NCBI RefSeq assembly: GCF_030247185.1
Contig: NC_080570.1
Coordinates: forward strand, 78,786,840 to 78,850,839
Direction of reading: 5' to 3'
Length of the DNA: 64,000 nt
Origin: Malaya genurostris
Taxonomy: Eukaryota > Arthropoda > Insecta > Diptera > Culicidae
In this document: positions 35,943-48,759 of the stretch, piece after piece
How the letters are laid out: each line of letters starts with the position of its first letter
Numbering within the stretch: the first letter of the stretch is position 1
Program-made: the position numbers and the translations under genes
The notes under the pieces: model-generated
Databases searched by the model: none
The model's input: the letters and a program-made list of their open reading frames with translations, nothing else
Told to the model about the DNA's origin: nothing

Positions 35943-36379
35943 CAGGGTCCGGCACTCGAAGTGTAACCAATTAAAAAGGCCATAAATTCAGTTTGGAAAT
36001 TTACTTTTACTTAATTCAAAGTACAAAATGTGTAAAAATAATACAAAATTCAGAATCAATTCACTTTGCTCGGAGTTACTTCGTTTGGCCGAATGTGACT
36101 TGCAGGTATTTTGGCCCACTCGCGGACAATAACTTTTTTCAGCGCCTCGAGACTGGTGTATCTTTTAGTTCGGACTTTGCTCTCCAAAATGGCCCAAAGA
36201 GAATAATCCATTGGATTCGCATCTGGTGAATTCGAGAGCCATTGTGTATACATGATGAAGTTCGGAACGTTGTTTTTCAGCCATTCTTGGTTCACTCGAG
36301 CTTTGTGAGACGGTGCCGAGTCCTGCTGAAACGTCCATGGTCTGCCACCGAAATGTTTGTCTGCCCACGGCTTCAAAGC
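35943..36379 (-). pseudogene. DD37D mariner transposase, C-terminal half and TIR
   Basis: Reading the minus strand, translation gives LKPWADKHFGG, FQQDSAPSHKAR, then SPDANPMDYSLW and a degraded C-terminus. The residues between the aspartate of QQDS and the aspartate of PMDY number 37, giving DD37D, the maT-type signature. The element ends at CAGGGTCCGGCACTCGAAGT (35943 on), presumably the terminal inverted repeat. The frame is cut at 36379 by copia and resumes beyond it at 42291. A frameshift near the C-terminus shows it was already decaying. Confidence 0.85.
36375..36379. repeat. Copia target-site duplication, left copy (AAAGC)
   Basis: AAAGC directly precedes the 5' LTR and is repeated exactly at 42291-42295 after the 3' LTR. 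A 5-bp TSD is normal for copia. It lies inside the mariner coding sequence. Confidence 0.9.
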
Positions 36380-36770
36380 TGTTGAAATATACATTTCATC
36401 CGTGGTAGCGGTCAATTTGTCATTCTTGGCAATATGTGCTTGTGAATCGCTAACAGCACAAACAAAATACGGCGAGAGGATATCTCACCACAAGAAGTAA
36501 GAAGTGACGCAGAAAGCAAGCGGGGAACGCAAGCTTTCTGCGCACAATAAACAACAAGACAATAGTAGCTATCTCTCTTTGTGTGGATACGATACGCACT
36601 GCTGCTGAGCAATACCATATGATCGGCAGTGGCCGATCATTGTAGTATAGTTAAACATCGCTTGAGTAATATGTATTATATTAAGAACTAGGCTAAGCTT
36701 GTAAATAAAGTTACCTCAATTTAACCTGAAGTGAAGTACTCTGCTTTATTTTGTTCTATTCACTTCAACA
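36380..36770 (+). mobile_element. Copia 5' LTR (391 bp)
   Basis: It begins TGTTGAA and ends TTCAACA, a perfect 7-bp inverted pair with canonical TG...CA ends. It is almost identical to the 3' LTR: six substitutions and one 1-bp indel by eye, about 1.5 percent. That gives a modest age for the insertion. Confidence 0.95.
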
Positions 36771-36771
36771 A

Positions 36772-36785
36772 GGTTATGGGCCCAG
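36772..36785 (+). other. Primer-binding site for initiator tRNA-Met half
   Basis: GGTTATGGGCCCAG lies 1 bp after the LTR. It is the exact complement of CTGGGCCCATAACC from the anticodon stem-loop of initiator tRNA-Met, not of its 3' end. Drosophila copia is known to use this half-tRNA priming. Confidence 0.9.
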
Positions 36786-37023
36786 GATTATAAGGTTCGA
36801 AGGTTATTCGGTTCCTTACATCTTGACAACCAAAATCGAAAGTTATTCGATTATTCGATCAAAGGTTATTTGATCATTTCTAGTAGGTGGTTAACCTACG
36901 GGACAGTACAATCGTAGAGATCGATTGAAGCAAACGGACAGTTTGTTTACTGTGCAAACGGACAGTTTACATAATCCAGCGCGGAGGCTATACTGGTGAC
37001 AAGGATAACCTGATTCGTCAACC

Positions 37024-38104
37024 ATGACTGACAACGGCAGCGAAGCAGGACAAGGTGGATCGCGAAGAACTGGTGCCTACGAGAGGGGAACTCTCGAGCG
37101 CACTATACCATTCCATGCAGTATTCTCCTCGCAGAGGCATTTAAACGTCTTTGATGGTGACGAAGCCAATTTCACAGCCTGGAAATGGCGTGTAGAGCAT
37201 CATCTGGCAAAGATGAAGCTCTCACACATACTTCTTCGTACACCGGAGGAGGAAGATTACGCGAAGGAAGTCCCTGGGGAAACTGCAGCCGAAACCGAAC
37301 AACGAAAATTGAAGCTAAAGCACAGAATAGATGAAGACGTCGACGCCATCGATGCCATTGTAATGATGGTATACAACACTGTGCTGAATAAACTGATCGG
37401 ACTGCAATACCCGAAGGAGGCGATGGACACACTAGTGAGGACGTACCAAAAAGCCGGTACATCCGCGATGGTGAACATGCGGGATCGTTTGTATTCCATC
37501 AAACAGCGAAATCTTGGCAGCTTGTCAAGAATATTTGATGAATACGATCTCATCATTCGTGAACTAGAACGCATGGGATCGACACTAACAGTGGCAGAAA
37601 AGGTCCATGATTGCCATACCGGAAAGGTATAGGCATGTGAAAGGTGCTCTGATGGTGTTATCCAATGAGGAGTTATGTGCGAAGCCGATATTGGAAATTA
37701 AACGAATGTTCTATGATGCTGCTGCTGGGGAAGCTGAAAGGAAAGAGATTAAAAATGTAGCATTAGCTAGCAGGAAAAAGGACGTTAGATGTTTCGGGTG
37801 TAACGAAACCGGTCACTATAAAAACAAGTGTCCGTTAATGAAGAAGTTCATTGCTGCAGAGAAGGAGAAATCAAAGATACCGCAGAAGAAAAGAGTACAC
37901 GCTATGATGGCTGGGTTTCCGAAAAACAAGAAGGTGAGATTCGTGGTTGATTCCGGCGCTTCTGATCACATGGTGAATGATGAATCCTTGCTGGAGGATG
38001 TGGAAGCATTAAATGTATCCATTACCACCGCAAAGTCTGGCCAAACTCTTCGGGCTACGAAGAAAGGAAACATGAAACTCTGTTCAGTTATTGGTAAAAA
38101 TTAA
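37024..38104 (+). pseudogene. Copia gag and protease region, frameshifted
   Basis: ATG 37024 opens 202 codons of gag (FDGDEANFTAWKWRVEHHL is typical of the copia UBN2/gag region) up to a frameshift near 37605. The next frame (37607-38104) supplies the end of gag with the zinc knuckle CFGCNETGHYKNKC (about 37791-37832), then the aspartic protease motif DSGASDH at 37949-37969. It stops at 38102-38104. In intact copia this is one long gag-pol frame, so at least one frameshift and one premature stop separate these pieces from pol. Confidence 0.9.
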
Positions 38105-38498
38105 GTAAATTATTTAAAATTGTACAACGTTCTCTTCGTTCCAAATTTGGAAGAAAACTTATTTTCGGTTAGAAAAGTGTTGTGGAAAAAGGGTTACTTT
38201 TATAGATAAAGAGGTCATCTTTGAATCCAATGAGGAAATCATTGCAATTGGAAGTCTCATTGAGAACTTATACTACCTTAATTTGATTGGAAATGAGTCG
38301 TCATTGGTGGATAAGAATCCAGCAGCGTATGTCGGGAAACAAGTCAGTCTTAAAACATGGCATGAAAGACTTGGACATTTGAGTTGGTTAAGAATCCAAA
38401 ATACAAAGTTTCGGACAGAAACGAAGATCGACGAACAAAGAACTTTCGGACAGAAACTGGTAGTCGCATTATTCGGTTAGGATGAATATGGGTATTTC
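38105..38498 (+). pseudogene. Copia GAG-pre-integrase remnant
   Basis: A short frame (38283-38480) contains LKTWHERLGHLSW, the pre-integrase zinc-binding signature. It soon dissolves into FRTETKID and FGQKLVV, with CGGACAGAAAC-like repeats, before the inserted element at 38499. The DDE integrase core is absent both here and after the insertion. Confidence 0.8.
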
Positions 38499-39899
38499 CT
38501 GGGGTGGAATCATGTAAGGTGATAAGTGACTATCACCTCCTGGTGATAACGAGGTGATCACCAGAATGTTTGGAATCACCGAAGGTGATCACTTTTCCTA
38601 TCACCATCACCGGTGATTGAGCCAACTTCACTCCATTTATCACCTGTCAAGAAACGTCAATTTTTCAGGAGTAAAATATGAATGTGGCGTATACCGTTGA
38701 TATTAGGAGGAGTAACATATGAAAGTGCCGTATACCCATATAATATTTTAAAATCTGAAGTTTTATTCCTTTAGTTTTCAATTTTTTTCATCAATTCGAG
38801 TCATGTTTATCAATGATGATTTGTATGGATCGAAGAGTAACGTTGAAAAAAATTACCTGCGCACAAACAAATAAAAAAAAATCACTTGTTGGTTTAATTT
38901 AGCGCCGATTTTTATTTTTCAATGGAAATCAATGTCACAGTCAATTCTTTGGGATAAATTTGCTAGCTTTGAAATGACACGAATTGTTAGATCTTCTTGA
39001 TGTTTCACAACGGATGGCATTCCTCTCGAATGAGAAAGATCCGTTAAATAATTTCTTGTATAGTTTTCATTCACTTTACGATCATGGCATTTCACAGAGC
39101 TTTCAAATGCTACCTCCATTTTGGAAATTTTACCCACCGGTACTACGAATATCCACTATGATTAGCAGCAACTAATTGTCCAAAAATATTGCCTTATTTA
39201 GTTCAACTCACAAGAAGAAAATTAAGAACGCAGTTTAATCTTATTTACTCGTTCAGTTGAACGAGACTGATATGTCGCTTACTAAGTCACGGCCATCTAA
39301 TTCTACTGAAAATGTTAGCATAGATTTTTTTATGTTACGTTATGTGCAACAGGAGATGTCTACATTCATAAACTTATCACTTTTCCAGAAAGCAATTTAT
39401 CTTTGACTTTACGAATACCCCAATGATATTCCTTCAAATAATAATTAGAACATAAATGAATTGATTTAATTGATAAATACTACCGTTCATTCTATGAATT
39501 CTTTAAACTATATAAACTAAGTTACTTTTCATTTTGGTATTTAATTTTGACACAATATGAGTACGAATTTCATTAAAAAAATTATCCTCTCCGACCAATA
39601 TTGGTAAGTTATTTTTATATCAGTGGCTTAAAATTCACCTAACGGACAATAATTTATAAAGCCACTTCTCAAAAAATCAAATCACTACTGAAAGTGATAA
39701 CTAAATTGCTATCACCTCTATTTTGACATGAAGGTGATTAAATCGTGGTGACTATCACCTTACGTAATGCCAACGTTTGATAGTGATGTTAGCCTCTCAG
39801 CAGTGGTGACAGAACTTGGTGATTATCACCTTACGTGATTCCAAATTTTCAAAAGTGATAATCACTTGGTGATAATCACCTTACATGATTCCACCCCTG
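38499..39899. mobile_element. 1.4-kb TIR element inserted in copia
   Basis: The ends are inverted copies: GGGGTGGAATCATGTAAGGT on the left (from 38501) and ACCTTACATGATTCCACCCC on the right (to 39897). If one more pair is counted the right end reads CAGGGG, hAT-like, but the left has CTGGGG and no 8-bp TSD is found. Subterminal regions are packed with GGTGAT/ATCACC repeats (38515-38650 and 39690-39890). The 1.1-kb interior is AT-rich with no transposase. Superfamily uncertain. Confidence 0.75.
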
Positions 39900-40333
39900 G
39901 TCAATATTGATTGTTGGAAAAACAATCGGTCGTATTATTAACTTCGGTTAGAAGTGGTAGGAAGCACCAGTACTTAGAAGGGGGATTCGGTAATTTCGGA
40001 AAGAAATTAAATTCGGATTGAATTGTTAGAGAAACAATCAGTCTTCTTATTTGCTTCGGTTAGAAGTGGGATTCGGTAGTTTGGAATTAAAACCGGTAGT
40101 TTCGGATAGAAACAGAATGTAATATACAAAATTTCGGATTGAAACGGGATCGTCAAGTAACGAAGTTTCGAGTATAAAGAGCGCTCGACAGGTTGTCGCA
40201 ACAAGTTTGGAATCCGGTGAGGATAAGTCCAGAGTTCTACTGGCAATAAATAGATTGTTGGATAAGCAATCGGCGATAATAGTATTACTTCGGTTAGAAG
40301 TGGGAACAGTAGGAATTGCGAAGAAGCGCTAGA
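39900..40333 (+). repeat. Degenerate direct repeats replacing copia integrase
   Basis: Three ~50-bp units at 39909-39958, 40021-40070 and 40254-40305 each contain ATTGTT(A/G)GA ... (A/G)CAATC, a mini-hairpin, followed by CTTCGGTTAGAAGTGG. Related TTCGGATAGAAAC pieces fill the gaps and also precede the insertion at 38399-38478. This is not recognisable integrase sequence. Confidence 0.6.
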
Positions 40334-41903
40334 AACAGAAGAAAGCCTGAAAGGTTTTTCAGAGTACGTTGCTAAATTGACATTAGCCTATGATGATGAA
40401 ATTCCACAAAACATTGAACATTTGAAAAAGCGGGATGATTGGCTAAATTGGAAAGCAACAATCAAAGAAGAGCTCAAATCTTTGCATCAAAACTAGGCAT
40501 GGACAGTGGTTAACTGTGTGCCAGAAGGTTTTAGAGCAATTTATTCAAAGTGGATTTTCTCAATTAAGGAAGACGGCAGATATAATGCACGATTAGTCGC
40601 CAAAGGGTGTTCGCAACGTCCAGGATTTGATTTCAGTGAAACATTTGCACCTGTGGCCAAATTGGAAAGGGTTCGTGTAATCCTAGAACTCGCAAACGAA
40701 CATAAAATGCATGTTCATCAGATGGATGTAAAAACAGCATTTCTCAATGGAGAATTGGAAGAGGAAATTTACATGAAATTACCTGCGAATGAAATCGGAA
40801 AAATTATTCCTGTCCGTCTACACAGAATTATGTATGGATTGAAGCAAGCAAGCAGATCATGGAATAAACGGTTTGACGATTAAATTAAGCAGCTTGAATT
40901 CATCGCATTAAAACGTGACTGCTGCATCTACATGGAAAAATCAAAAGAAATATTTCTGATTTTATATGTAGATGACATACTGTTGATTTCCAAGGATACT
41001 GGTAAAATTGACTGGATAAAAATCGAGCTTGGAAGGATATTCCAAATGAAAGATTTAAAAGAAGTGAAACATTTCCTTGGTATGGAAATAATTCGCGATA
41101 TTGGAAATTTCACAAGCAGAATATGTGAAAAAGGTCCTGAAAAAGTTTGGAATGATTGACTGTAAACCAGTGGGGACACCGCTGGATGCAAATGCAAAAT
41201 GGTCAAATAATGGTGGCAAGCCAACTGAGCATCCTTACAGAGAACTAGTAGGGTGTTTACAATATCTCTCTTTAACTTCAAGGCCGGATATATGCACTGC
41301 AGTTAGCAAACTTAGCAGATATAACAACTGTGCAACAGACGAGCACTGGTCAGGATTGAAACGTATATTAAGGTACTTGCAAGGAACCATGCATACCAAA
41401 ATAGTGAATACACATGGAAATTATCAATCACCGTTAGTAGGATATGCTGACGCTGATTTTGCAAATGATACTGATGATAGAAAATCTGTATCAGCTTTTG
41501 CTTTCCTATTATATGGAAACTTGGTTTCGTGGTCAACGAAACGGCAAGCAACGATTAGCTTATCAACGACAGAAGCTGAATTAATTGCATTATGCTCAGC
41601 GGCAACAGAAGGAATGTGGTTAACAAAGCTTCTGAACGAATTGGGCATAGTGGTAACATTTGTCATCATGGACGACAGCATCCCTTGCATGCATATTGCA
41701 ACGGAACCAAGGTCACATCAGAGAATGAAACATTTAGACATCAAATATCTTTTCATCAGGGAGCTGATCAATGAAGGAAGAGTTAATCTTCAATACATCC
41801 CAAGCACCGATCAACCAGCCGATGCGTTCACCAAGGGGTTACCAAAAAGTACGCACAGAAGGTTATTCAAAGTGCTGAATGTACAAATTGTGGGGAAGTG
41901 TTG
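40334..41903 (+). pseudogene. Copia reverse transcriptase and RNase H, broken
   Basis: Frames in order give WLNWKATIKEELKSL, a stop at 40494-40496, YSKWIFSIKEDG through FNGE-type RT motifs (HQMDVKTAFLNGELEEEI), a stop at 40881-40883, the catalytic YVDD at 40965-40976, a frameshift near 41100-41150, and then a long open RNase H part (41101-41904). That part contains SRPDIC, GYADADFAND, STTEAELIA and the C-terminal DAFTKGL. All Ty1/copia RT and RNase H landmarks are present, in the order RT then RNH, but the polyprotein cannot be made. A substantial part between gag and RT is missing. Confidence 0.92.
41890..41898 (+). other. Copia polypurine tract
   Basis: GTGGGGAAG lies directly before the 3' LTR and fits a plus-strand primer site. 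Confidence 0.6.
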
Positions 41904-42290
41904 AAATATACATTTCATCCGTGGTAGCGGTCAATTTGTCATTCTTGGCAATATGTGCTTGTGAATCGCTAACAGCACAAACAAAATACGGCGAGAGGAT
42001 ATCTCACCACAAGAAGTAAGAAGTGATGCAGAAAGCAAGCGGGGAACGCAAGCTTTCTGCGCACAATAAACAACAAGACAATAGTAGCTATCTCTCTTTG
42101 TGTGGATACGATACGCACTGCTGCTGAACAATACCATATGATCGGCAGTGGCCGATCATTGTAGTATAGTTAAACATCGCTTGAGTAATATGTATTATAT
42201 TAAGAACTAGGCTAAGCTTGTAAATAAAGTTACCTCAATTTAACCTGAAGTGAAGTGCTCTGCTTTATTTTTGTTACATTCACTTCAACG
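41899..42290 (+). mobile_element. Copia 3' LTR (392 bp)
   Basis: It begins TGTTGAA like the 5' LTR and ends TTCAACG, so the last base has changed from A to G. Then comes the TSD AAAGC (42291-42295). Pol runs to the LTR edge. Confidence 0.95.
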
Positions 42291-42520
42291 AAAGCAACCT
42301 CCAGAATACTTTCCCGATAATATGTCGCATTTACCTTGACGCCAGGCTCGATGAAAACGATTGGAGAGCGCCCATCTGCGGTTACAGCGGCCCAAACCAT
42401 TATCTGTTGCGGGTGCTGCCTCCTGGTGGCCAATCGATGACTCAAATTCTCGTATGAACGGTCGGTCAAGTAAACCCTATCGTTTTGAGAGTTAACGAAT
42501 TGCTCAATTGGAAAACCCTG
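42291..42520 (-). pseudogene. DD37D mariner transposase, central part
   Basis: On the minus strand translation reads FPIEQFVNSQNDRVYL, HPQQIMVWAAVTADG, VFIEPGVKVNATYYRESIL and then meets the copia TSD. The sequence continues at 36379 with LKPWADKHF, so the two halves are one element. The N-terminal part is missing; at 42521 the mariner is replaced by a dispersed-family copy holding a huge microsatellite. Confidence 0.88.
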
Positions 42521-43245
<725 letters not shown>

Positions 43246-43589
43246 TAGTTCCCCCGAAAAAGTCCTTCTCTTTTTTTCTACAGTGGTGTAACCCAAGGTG
43301 TAACCCCTTAATTGGAGACGAGAGAAATATACACTCAAATAAAAATTCACGTTTCGATTCACTTGAAAAATCACGTAAACCTGGTTTCAAATGTCAAATT
43401 GAATATTTTACGTGACGAAAATGAATGTTATACGAACATCCTCTAAAATGAATAGAGTCATCCACCAGTGCTGTAGTTGCGGTTAGTCACAGTTAGTCAG
43501 TGACTAACCAGCTCATGAAATTGCAACTTCTCAGGAACCAAGAAAAAAATATTCGAAAATTTTGTTAATGACTGATTCAATTAAACAAG

Positions 43590-44325
43590 AAGGGTGCAGA
43601 AGCAATAATACCTACTGGGAAAGCAAATCGTCACTTATTTTCAAGCTACAAAAATAACATCTTGTGAGGATAATTTCGAAGGGCGCCTTAAGAATAGTTC
43701 CAGGGCTCAGAATCACGAGAGGAAAATGGAAGAGGACGGGCCATATCATAAATATCAGGGCGCAGAATGGAAGTATTTCTAAATACATAAGATAATCCCA
43801 GTGAGGGCACAAGTTTTTATTTGTTTTCAAGCTTAATAAATATCATCTTGTAAGGATAATTTGGAAGCGCGCACTAGGAATGATTATAGGGCGCAGAATC
43901 ACGGTAAGAGAATTGAAAAGGGCGCTCATATAACAAATTTCAGGGCGCAGGATGAAAGTATTTTGAATACACTAAATAATCGTGGTGAGGGCGCAAATTA
44001 TGACTTATTTTCAAGCTAAAATATAACATCTTTTAGGAATGATTTGGAAAGCTGCCTTAGAAATAGTTCCAGGGCGCAGAATCACGAGAGGAAAACGGAA
44101 AAGGGCGACCCATATAACAGATTTCAGGGCGCCGGATGAAAGTATTTTTGAATACATTAAATTATCGTAGTGAGGGCGCAAATTATTATTTATTTTCAAG
44201 CTAAAAAATAACATCTTGTAAGGATAATTTGAAAGGGCGCCTTAGAAATAGTTCCAGGGCGCAGAATCACGAGAGGAAAACGGAAAAGGGTGACCTATAT
44301 AATGTGGAGAAAAACAACGACCACC
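43590..44325 (+). repeat. ~185-bp satellite, four units
   Basis: The segment TTTTCAAGCT ... AACATCTTGTAAGGATAATT recurs at 43641, 43827, 44011 and 44196 (spacings 186, 184 and 185 bp). Each unit also has CCAGGGCGCAGAATCACGAG and a GTGAGGGCGCAAA segment. Units differ by several percent. The array stops about 50 bp before the assembly gap. Confidence 0.9.
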
Positions 44326-44376
44326 TAGCTACATTGACACACCACTGTTCTTCGCAATATTGCCTCTATCTGGCAA

Positions 44377-44876
44377 NNNNNNNNNNNNNNNNNNNNNNNN
44401 NNNNNNNNNNNNNNNNNNNNNNNNNNNNNNNNNNNNNNNNNNNNNNNNNNNNNNNNNNNNNNNNNNNNNNNNNNNNNNNNNNNNNNNNNNNNNNNNNNNN
44501 NNNNNNNNNNNNNNNNNNNNNNNNNNNNNNNNNNNNNNNNNNNNNNNNNNNNNNNNNNNNNNNNNNNNNNNNNNNNNNNNNNNNNNNNNNNNNNNNNNNN
44601 NNNNNNNNNNNNNNNNNNNNNNNNNNNNNNNNNNNNNNNNNNNNNNNNNNNNNNNNNNNNNNNNNNNNNNNNNNNNNNNNNNNNNNNNNNNNNNNNNNNN
44701 NNNNNNNNNNNNNNNNNNNNNNNNNNNNNNNNNNNNNNNNNNNNNNNNNNNNNNNNNNNNNNNNNNNNNNNNNNNNNNNNNNNNNNNNNNNNNNNNNNNN
44801 NNNNNNNNNNNNNNNNNNNNNNNNNNNNNNNNNNNNNNNNNNNNNNNNNNNNNNNNNNNNNNNNNNNNNNNNNNNN
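44377..44876. other. Assembly gap (500 N)
   Basis: Exactly 500 unknown bases, probably a placeholder. They are followed directly by a TA array (44877-44935), so the gap probably hides more TA repeats. Frames crossing it are meaningless. Confidence 0.99.
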
Positions 44877-44934
<58 letters not shown>

Positions 44935-44937
<3 letters not shown>

Positions 44938-45585
44938 GAAAATTATAGAATGATAGTACTCAAGGGAGAGCAAGGATGTGAAAATATAGAACGGAAAAGT
45001 TAGACGTGACAGAGGGCCATTTAAGCAAGCAGAAATCTTCTAGTAACTTTACTTTTACCTTCTACCAGAGGAGTTGGTCTTAGGCATCTGAACAATGCGA
45101 ATCACCCAAGTCTCTGGTATGTCGGAAAGTAGTGATAAAGGTCTTTCACCATTTACTATCCGAACCGGTAAAAAAGAAAAGTTACCAGAAGTTGTCACTT
45201 TCTACTTGCGACGGCATTGTCACACACAATGAGTTCTTCACTGCATGGATGTTTTTTCTTTATCTCTATACGGCTAGTTGAATATCGGAATGGAAGGTTT
45301 GTGCGAACTATTGCTTATGTGCCCAGAGTCACAGCGTGTTGGCCGTTTAGCCTAGGTTGTAAGCGGCGTTCAGTAGCGCTCCATTCATCGCTACCCCGAT
45401 GGAAACCCATCATGTTAATTTTTACTCTTTTTCTTTTTTTAACGAAGTCCTCTGGTAGAAGGTAAAAGTTAAGTTACTAGAAGATTTCTGCTTGCTTAAA
45501 TGACCCTCTGTCACGTCTCACTTTTTCGTTCTATATTTTCACATCCTTGCTCTCCCTTGAGTACTATCATTCTATAATTTTCATT
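44935..45585. mobile_element. Hairpin MITE with 138-bp TIRs
   Basis: The left arm 44935-45072 (AATGAAAATTATAGAATGAT ... CTACCAGAG) is repeated inverted at 45448-45585 with only a few mismatches. The ~375-bp middle has no recognised coding content. The left end abuts the TA array after the gap and the right side is 80 bp from another TA array, so insertion into TA-rich DNA is likely. Confidence 0.85.
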
Positions 45586-45659
45586 GTCTGTTTCTACAAA
45601 AAAAAAGATCTCTGGTTAGGAGAATATCACAAAAACGAAAAAAGAATTATTGACTACTA

Positions 45660-47199
<1,540 letters not shown>

Positions 47200-47575
47200 A
47201 AAGTTCAGTTTTTTAAGTTTTTTTAAGACAAAATAGAACAATGCACGCTGTGTGCTAGACGGTGATGTTTTCTTCTTCCGTACTAGCACGTACCTATGCG
47301 TACTGGTTTTGTATCGTCATTTTGTGTGACGGTTTGAAAGTTTTGACACTCATCGCCCTATAATTGCGGAACCGGAAGTTGGATCTGGATGAAATTGCAC
47401 AGTATCTTTTGAGACAATGAGAGCTTTAAATTGAACTATGATTTGTAGAATTCGGTTTAACCGTTGCTGCGAATGGTTTATGAAATTCGGCCCTCCGGGC
47501 CTCACTTCAAAAGTCGGTTTTCACAGTATTTGCATAGCCTTTTTATATGAGAACGGCAATAAATGTAAAACTGAG
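47200..47575 (+). repeat. Dispersed-family copy
   Basis: It is similar to 7265-7670, with CACGCTGTGTGCTAG, CGTACCTATGCGTAC, GCGGAACCGGAAGTTGG and a final TATATGAGAACGGC. Confidence 0.75.
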
Positions 47576-48264
47576 AAAGAAAGGTAAAAAGTATAAAATG
47601 GAAGATATTCATTATTCACACAGGTTCATATGATATGTCTACACGAAAATATTTGCGATTATTGATTCAACCAAATATTAATACCGCTGTGGGAGAAAAT
47701 GAATGTCAAAAATAAACCCACCAAATATTAATGGTCGGCTTTTCTTAATTTTATGTGGTGACAAGATGATGAATTGTATAGAAAGAATAATGTAATTTGT
47801 TATTTATGTGTGTACGCTTCCTTTAGAAACATTACCAAATCCCTCATTTACATACCTCACAAGTTGTACCAAGAAATATCCATCGGTACAGCTTGTTCTA
47901 AATTACAATTTTACCGAAGTGCATAAATTATCAAATCGTCCGAAAAGTAGACCACCATTATAGAACCCTTGAGTAGCAACACGTGGTGTACATTCTACAG
48001 AACGTTTTCCACTTGCCTTCCGTGTTTGTTTTCTTTGCTTAACTGAAGCAAAAAGCCGCACACTGGCAGCTCAGCTGCTTGCATTTCGTGCTATGTACAA
48101 AATTGAGTGACATAGCACCGCCCTTAATATAATTGAAAATATGATATGGTTATGTGAACATATGTAACTTATAGGCTATGAGTTAATGTTTCTTGAAATA
48201 TTTTAATTTACCCGTTTTATTCAAATAAAATTCATATATATGTAAATTAATGTATGAAACTCAC
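47576..48264. other. AT-rich DNA downstream of (intronic to) the CFAP-like gene
   Basis: No third exon of the minus-strand gene could be recognised. Most of the stretch is probably intron 2 of that gene. Confidence 0.35.
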
Positions 48265-48648
48265 CTCCTTCCAAAACATACAAAATTGACATTTCCGGAT
48301 ATCCAATGATAAAAATTCTGGGATTGAAGCAGTTTTCAGCAAATCCAAAAATACTAAAATTTCTATGCCCAGCGAGACAGGACACGCCTTCGCCACTATC
48401 TTTGTCTACCGCCCGGTAGTAACTTTCTTTTTTTGTTTCAATATTCATAAAAAGTATGTGGTTACCAATTCCTATTGCCAACGCTACATCGGCGATGAAA
48501 CAAGCTACACGTATATCACGTACTTTTATCCAACTGCAATAGAGGAACGTAAAATTATTTCTTAGAAAAATTAAAGTAATTATTATTACTTGGATTTGAC
48601 ATTTGTCATGTGTTTGAGCGACATGTTGGTGACGAATTGATGGAACAT
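48265..48648 (-). CDS. First two exons of a WD-type, CFAP43/44-like protein
   Basis: Exon 1 runs 48648 down to 48590: ATG in a good context (CGGAAAATGTTC), an in-frame stop 15 nt upstream, 19 codons and two bases. A 56-nt intron (48589-48534) has GTAATA at its donor and TCTATTGCAG at its acceptor. Exon 2 runs 48533-48265 and ends at a GTGAGT donor. Only splicing joins the frames; the unspliced 170-codon frame from 48733 uses a different phase for its first part. The spliced product contains GIGNHILFMNIETK, GVSCLAGHRN and NPRIFIIGYPEMSILYVLEG. This looks like the start of the N-terminal WD-repeat propeller of the axonemal proteins CFAP43/CFAP44. Later exons were not found. The homologue call is by eye. 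Confidence 0.5.
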
Positions 48649-48746
48649 TTTCCGCAAAGTTTACGTTGATCAACAAACGACGGCCGTTGCTACAGTGCAG
48701 CGTTGCTATTGGAGGAAAATATTGCTTTAGCAACAGTAAGCGATTC

Positions 48747-48759
48747 GATCACATATTTT
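48747..48759. repeat. I-element target-site duplication, left copy
   Basis: GATCACATATTTT is repeated exactly at 56556-56568. These 13 bp bound the whole LINE and lie about 100 bp upstream of the CFAP-like start codon. Confidence 0.9.

Noticed and set aside
38491..39907. hAT assignment for the element inserted in copia
   Set aside because: The flanking 8-mers (GGTATTTC and GTCAATAT) do not match, so an 8-bp TSD is not supported even though one end reads CAGGGG.
44229..44973. Frames of 197-235 codons across the N gap
   Set aside because: Most codons are unknown bases and the rest is TA repeat.
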